From contig JAKPQT010000495.1 in NCBI GenBank assembly GCA_029555885.1, positions 1 to 6,745 of the forward strand: a stretch of DNA of 6,745 nt, read 5' to 3'. The notes under the pieces were generated by a model. It was not told the DNA's origin. It worked only from the letters and a program-made list of their open reading frames with translations, and made no database searches. Positions 4,543 to 6,745 of this stretch are shown in pieces. A program made the translations under genes and the position numbers. This DNA comes from Chloroflexota bacterium (GTDB lineage: Bacteria; Chloroflexota; Anaerolineae; CG2-30-64-16). Within the stretch, counting starts at the first letter, position 1, and every line of letters starts with the position of its first letter.

Positions 4543-5829
4543 ATGACGATCACAGAGGACAAGCAGGCCCGCCGCGCGGGCGGCCCAGGGGCGCGACGGG
4601 TGGTCATCACAGGGTTGGGCGCGATTACGCCGGTCGGCCACACGGCCCCGGACACCTGGACGGCCTTCGTGGCCGGACGCTCCGGCGTCGACCACGTCAC
4701 CAGCTTCGATGTCTCCCAGTATCCCGCGCGGATCGCGGCGGAGGTCAAGGGGTTCGACCCGATCGCATATATCCCGGCCAAGGAAGCGCGGCGCATGGCG
4801 CGCTGCAGCCAGCTTGCAGTCGTGGCAGCGCGCGAGGCCGTGGCGGATGCCGGCATCGACTGGGCGCAGGAGGACCGCGAGCGTGCGGGCGTCATCCTGG
4901 GCACGGGCATGGGCGGCACGGATATCCTCATCGAGCCGATTGGCCGTTACGGCAGAGACGGCATGGTGCGCGTCACGCCGTACGTGGCGCTGGAACACCT
5001 GGCGAACATGCCGGCTTTTCACGTGGGCATCGAGCACGGCTGCCTGGGCACGCTCTCGACCATCGTGACCGCGTGCGCGGCGGGGACGCAGGCCATCGGC
5101 GAGGGGCTGGAGCTCATCCGTCGCGGGAAGACGGACATCGTGCTGGCCGGCGGCACGGAGTCGCAGGTCAACATGCTCTTCTTCACCGGCTTCAGCGCGA
5201 TGCGGGTGCTCTCAACGCGCAACGACGACCCGCAGGCCGCGAGTCGTCCCTTCGACGCACACCGCGATGGCTTCGTCATCGGCGAGGGCGCGGGGGTGTT
5301 CGTGCTGGAGGAGCTGGAACACGCACGGCGTCGCGGCGCGCGCATCTATGCCGAGCTGCTCGGCCAGGCCGCGAGCGCAGACGCGTACCACGTCGCGCAA
5401 CCGGAGGCGACCGGCGTCGGTCCCGCACGCACGATGCGCTGGGCGCTGGAAGACGCGGGGGTCGCGCCGGAGGCGGTGGACTACATCAACGCGCACGGCA
5501 GCGCCACCGTGCAGAACGACCTGGCAGAGACCGCGGCCATCAAGTGCGTGTTCGGGGAGCACGCGTACCGGTTGGCCGTCAACAGCACCAAGAGCATGAT
5601 CGGCCACTGCTTCGGCGCGGCGGGCGCAGTCGAGGGGCTGGCGACGGTCATGGCAGTCTATACGGATACGATCCACCCGACCATCAACCTCCAGGAGCCG
5701 GACCCCGGCTGTGACCTGGACTATGTGCCGAACGTTGCGCGGCAGCGCCGCGTGGACGTCGCCATCTCCAACTCTTTCGGCCTGGGCGGTCAAAACGCCT
5801 GCATCGTTCTCGGCAAATATGCGGAGTAA
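4543..5829 (+). CDS. fabF: 3-oxoacyl-ACP synthase of the FabF (KAS II) family
   Basis: A 428-residue thiolase-fold enzyme that condenses malonyl-ACP with acyl-ACP, extending the fatty-acid chain by two carbons. Seen: VVITGLGAITPVG (20-32); nucleophile Cys178 in TACAAG; His318 in NAHGS; Lys350 in STKSMIGH with the second catalytic His355; STRNDDP (224-230); and SRPFDAHRDGFVIGEGAG (234-251). All catalytic residues are present. Two loops differ from ordinary FabF: HGTST is HGSAT, and the gate motif GFGG is GLGG (413-416). About 17 extra N-terminal residues precede the usual start. The AGGAG at 4536-4540 is only two bases from the ATG, which is tight, but no better start is visible. It follows plsX after a 256-base repeat-filled gap, without the fabD, fabG and acpP often found in such clusters. 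Functional divergence toward an unusual acyl chain or a polyketide-like role is possible. Confidence 0.92.
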   Translation: MTITEDKQARRAGGPGARRVVITGLGAITPVGHTAPDTWTAFVAGRSGVDHVTSFDVSQYPARIAAEVKGFDPIAYIPAKEARRMARCSQLAVVAAREAVADAGIDWAQEDRERAGVILGTGMGGTDILIEPIGRYGRDGMVRVTPYVALEHLANMPAFHVGIEHGCLGTLSTIVTACAAGTQAIGEGLELIRRGKTDIVLAGGTESQVNMLFFTGFSAMRVLSTRNDDPQAASRPFDAHRDGFVIGEGAGVFVLEELEHARRRGARIYAELLGQAASADAYHVAQPEATGVGPARTMRWALEDAGVAPEAVDYINAHGSATVQNDLAETAAIKCVFGEHAYRLAVNSTKSMIGHCFGAAGAVEGLATVMAVYTDTIHPTINLQEPDPGCDLDYVPNVARQRRVDVAISNSFGLGGQNACIVLGKYAE

Positions 5830-5840
5830 GGAATCACCTC

Positions 5841-6533
5841 ATGCGCGTCACCTCCAACACCAAGCTCATCAAGCGCCGCAGCAAGCTGGGGCTGATCACC
5901 AGCCTGGCCGGCATCGGCGTGCTCGCCGTCGGCATGGCCGCCTCGTTCCGGCCCCAGATCGCATGGATATCGCTCATCGCCCTCGTGCTCGGCTTCATGC
6001 TGGCGCAGTTCGGCAGCTACAACCTGCGGCGATGGGGGCGCACGCCCCGGCCGGACCAGGTCATCGAAGAGTCCATGAAGGGCTTCGACGACCGGTACCA
6101 CTTCTATGCCTGGACGCTGCCTGTGCCATATGTGCTGCTGTCGCCCCAGGGCCTGTATACCTTCGTCACGCGCGACCAGACGGGCAAGATTTCGTCCGAC
6201 GGGAAGACGTGGAAGAGCAAGTTCAGCCTCAGCCGCATGTTCATGCTGTTCGCACAGGAGGGCCTGGGCAACCCGACCGAAGAGGCCAGGCTGCACGCGG
6301 CCAAGCTGACTGAGTGGATCCGCACGAAGCTGCCGGAGGTGACGGTGAACGTCCAGCCCGCCATCGTGTTCATTGACGCGCGCGCGGAACTGGATGTGAC
6401 CGAAGCGCCCGTGCCCGTACTGGAGCCGAAGAACATCAAGAAGTGGCTGCGGGGGGGCGGCAAGGGGGACACCATCCGGCCCGCGGACCTGCGCGCGCTG
6501 GAGGCGCTGTTCGACGGGGCGTCGGCGGGGTAG
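5841..6533 (+). CDS. Two-helix membrane protein with degenerate NERD-like domain
   Basis: A 230-residue protein. After a basic N-terminus (KLIKRRSK), two hydrophobic segments at about 17-35 and 39-58 form a membrane hairpin. A soluble domain follows: YVLLSPQGLYTFVTRDQTGKI (97-117) looks like the core strands of a NERD (nuclease-related) domain, then NPTEEARLHAAKLTEWI (144-160) like its helix, and VNVQPAIVFIDARAEL (169-184) like its late strand. Active PD-(D/E)XK-type NERD domains show an E-x-K near the second strand. Here that spot reads TFVTRDQ, so nuclease activity is unlikely. The family assignment is from pattern memory and moderate. It starts 11 bases after the fabF stop, and its AAGGA site (5828-5832) overlaps that stop codon, so it is cotranscribed with fabF. 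Its role is unknown; an envelope or membrane-associated function is a guess from context. Confidence 0.7.
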   Translation: MRVTSNTKLIKRRSKLGLITSLAGIGVLAVGMAASFRPQIAWISLIALVLGFMLAQFGSYNLRRWGRTPRPDQVIEESMKGFDDRYHFYAWTLPVPYVLLSPQGLYTFVTRDQTGKISSDGKTWKSKFSLSRMFMLFAQEGLGNPTEEARLHAAKLTEWIRTKLPEVTVNVQPAIVFIDARAELDVTEAPVPVLEPKNIKKWLRGGGKGDTIRPADLRALEALFDGASAG

Positions 6534-6745
6534 ACGGATAGCGATTGCAGATGGGCGCAGCTTCGCTGCGCCCGGATTGAAGATTGAAGATTATAACGGG
6601 GCGGATATACAGGTTGCGGGACGCTTCGTAGATGCGGATGTAGGCGTCGGGGTCGGTGCTGGCGACGGTCCTGCCGATGACGTCGAGCGGCAGGTCGTCC
6701 AGCCGGCGGAAGCGGAGGCAGGACTTGCCTATGTCGAGCTTCTTG
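6436..6745 (-). CDS. DUF1801-like protein, C-terminal part with read-through tail (runs off right edge)
   Basis: An open minus-strand frame enters from the right edge and reads KKLDIGKSCLRFRRLDDLP, followed by DVIGRTVASTDPDAYIRIYEASR. The GKSCLRF-LDDL-IG pattern followed by a YIRIYEASR end is what I know from C-termini of DUF1801 (YdhG-like) proteins, which normally stop about there, near base 6616. Here no stop follows. The frame continues 59 more codons through the heptad repeats and the hairpin at 6553-6573 and into the 3' end of the convergent NERD-like gene, ending at TGA 6436-6438. The tail is proline-, arginine- and alanine-rich and looks non-native. DUF1801 function is poorly known. 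The family call is moderate because only about 43 native residues are visible. Confidence 0.55.
   Translation of the reverse strand, partial: KKLDIGKSCLRFRRLDDLPLDVIGRTVASTDPDAYIRIYEASRNLYIRPVIIFNLQSGRSEAAPICNRYPSTPPTPRRTAPPARAGPRAGWCPPCRPPAATS
6543..6592. repeat. GATTGNA heptad repeats interrupted by a perfect hairpin
   Basis: GATTGCA-GAT (6543-6552) is followed by a nine-pair perfect hairpin (6553-6561 with 6565-6573, three-base TTC loop), then GATTGAA, GATTGAA, GATT (6575-6592). The hairpin lies 20 bases after the stop of the NERD-like gene, where a terminator would be expected. Neither strand has a proper T-run after it, so its strength as an intrinsic terminator is doubtful. It may be an intergenic repeat of the genome that also slows or ends convergent transcription. 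Confidence 0.6.

Noticed and set aside
6553..6573. Hairpin as a bidirectional intrinsic terminator
   Set aside because: Stem is strong but neither strand has the T-run needed; listed as a repeat instead.
1..6745. CRISPR array, phage, toxin-antitoxin or defence genes
   Set aside because: No regularly spaced direct repeats with unique spacers, and no reading frame with such motifs; the genes are housekeeping or envelope related.

Overview
The window is GC-rich chromosomal DNA from a bacterium. The protein types (a DegV-PlsX pair, a FabF-type synthase, a NERD-like membrane protein) and the intergenic palindromic repeats remind me of Chloroflexota (Anaerolineae-like). That placement is inference from gene style, not something the sequence proves.

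Left part (1-2060), all on the minus strand: the first codons of a probable IS630-type transposase run off the left edge. Next comes a complete nucleotide-sugar 6-dehydrogenase of the UDP-N-acetylglucosamine dehydrogenase (WbpA) type, used to make uronic-acid sugars for surface polysaccharide. Upstream of it lies about 340 bases with no convincing gene but several strong stem-loops, then a self-contained tRNA-Leu(GAG) unit with a consensus promoter and its own intrinsic terminator.

Middle (2060-2300): the divergent intergenic region holds a 124-base element bounded by a perfect 17-base inverted repeat and ends in a strong plus-strand promoter (TTGTCA-N17-TATACT).

Right part (2300-6533), plus strand: a lipid operon of a DegV-family fatty-acid-binding protein, PlsX (start overlapping the degV stop by 4 bases), a FabF-type ketoacyl-ACP synthase, and a two-helix membrane protein with a degenerate NERD-like domain. 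DegV proteins of the FakB kind present fatty acids for phosphorylation to acyl-phosphate. PlsX makes acyl-phosphate from acyl-ACP, and FabF elongates acyl-ACP. The first three genes therefore converge on supplying acyl chains for phospholipid synthesis. A palindromic repeat, apparently inserted with a 12-base duplication of plsX sequence, separates plsX from fabF.

Right edge (6436-6745), minus strand: the C-terminal part of a DUF1801-like protein converges on the operon. Its reading frame continues through an intergenic hairpin and heptad repeats into the last 98 bases of the NERD-like gene.

The most notable items are the shared modular repeat family at two sites, the 12-base duplication that reconstructs an older plsX end, the Phe-to-Leu change in the FabF gate motif, the unusually hydrophobic segment in PlsX, and the read-through tail of the DUF1801-like gene. 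I see no CRISPR array, phage gene or clearly new defence system.
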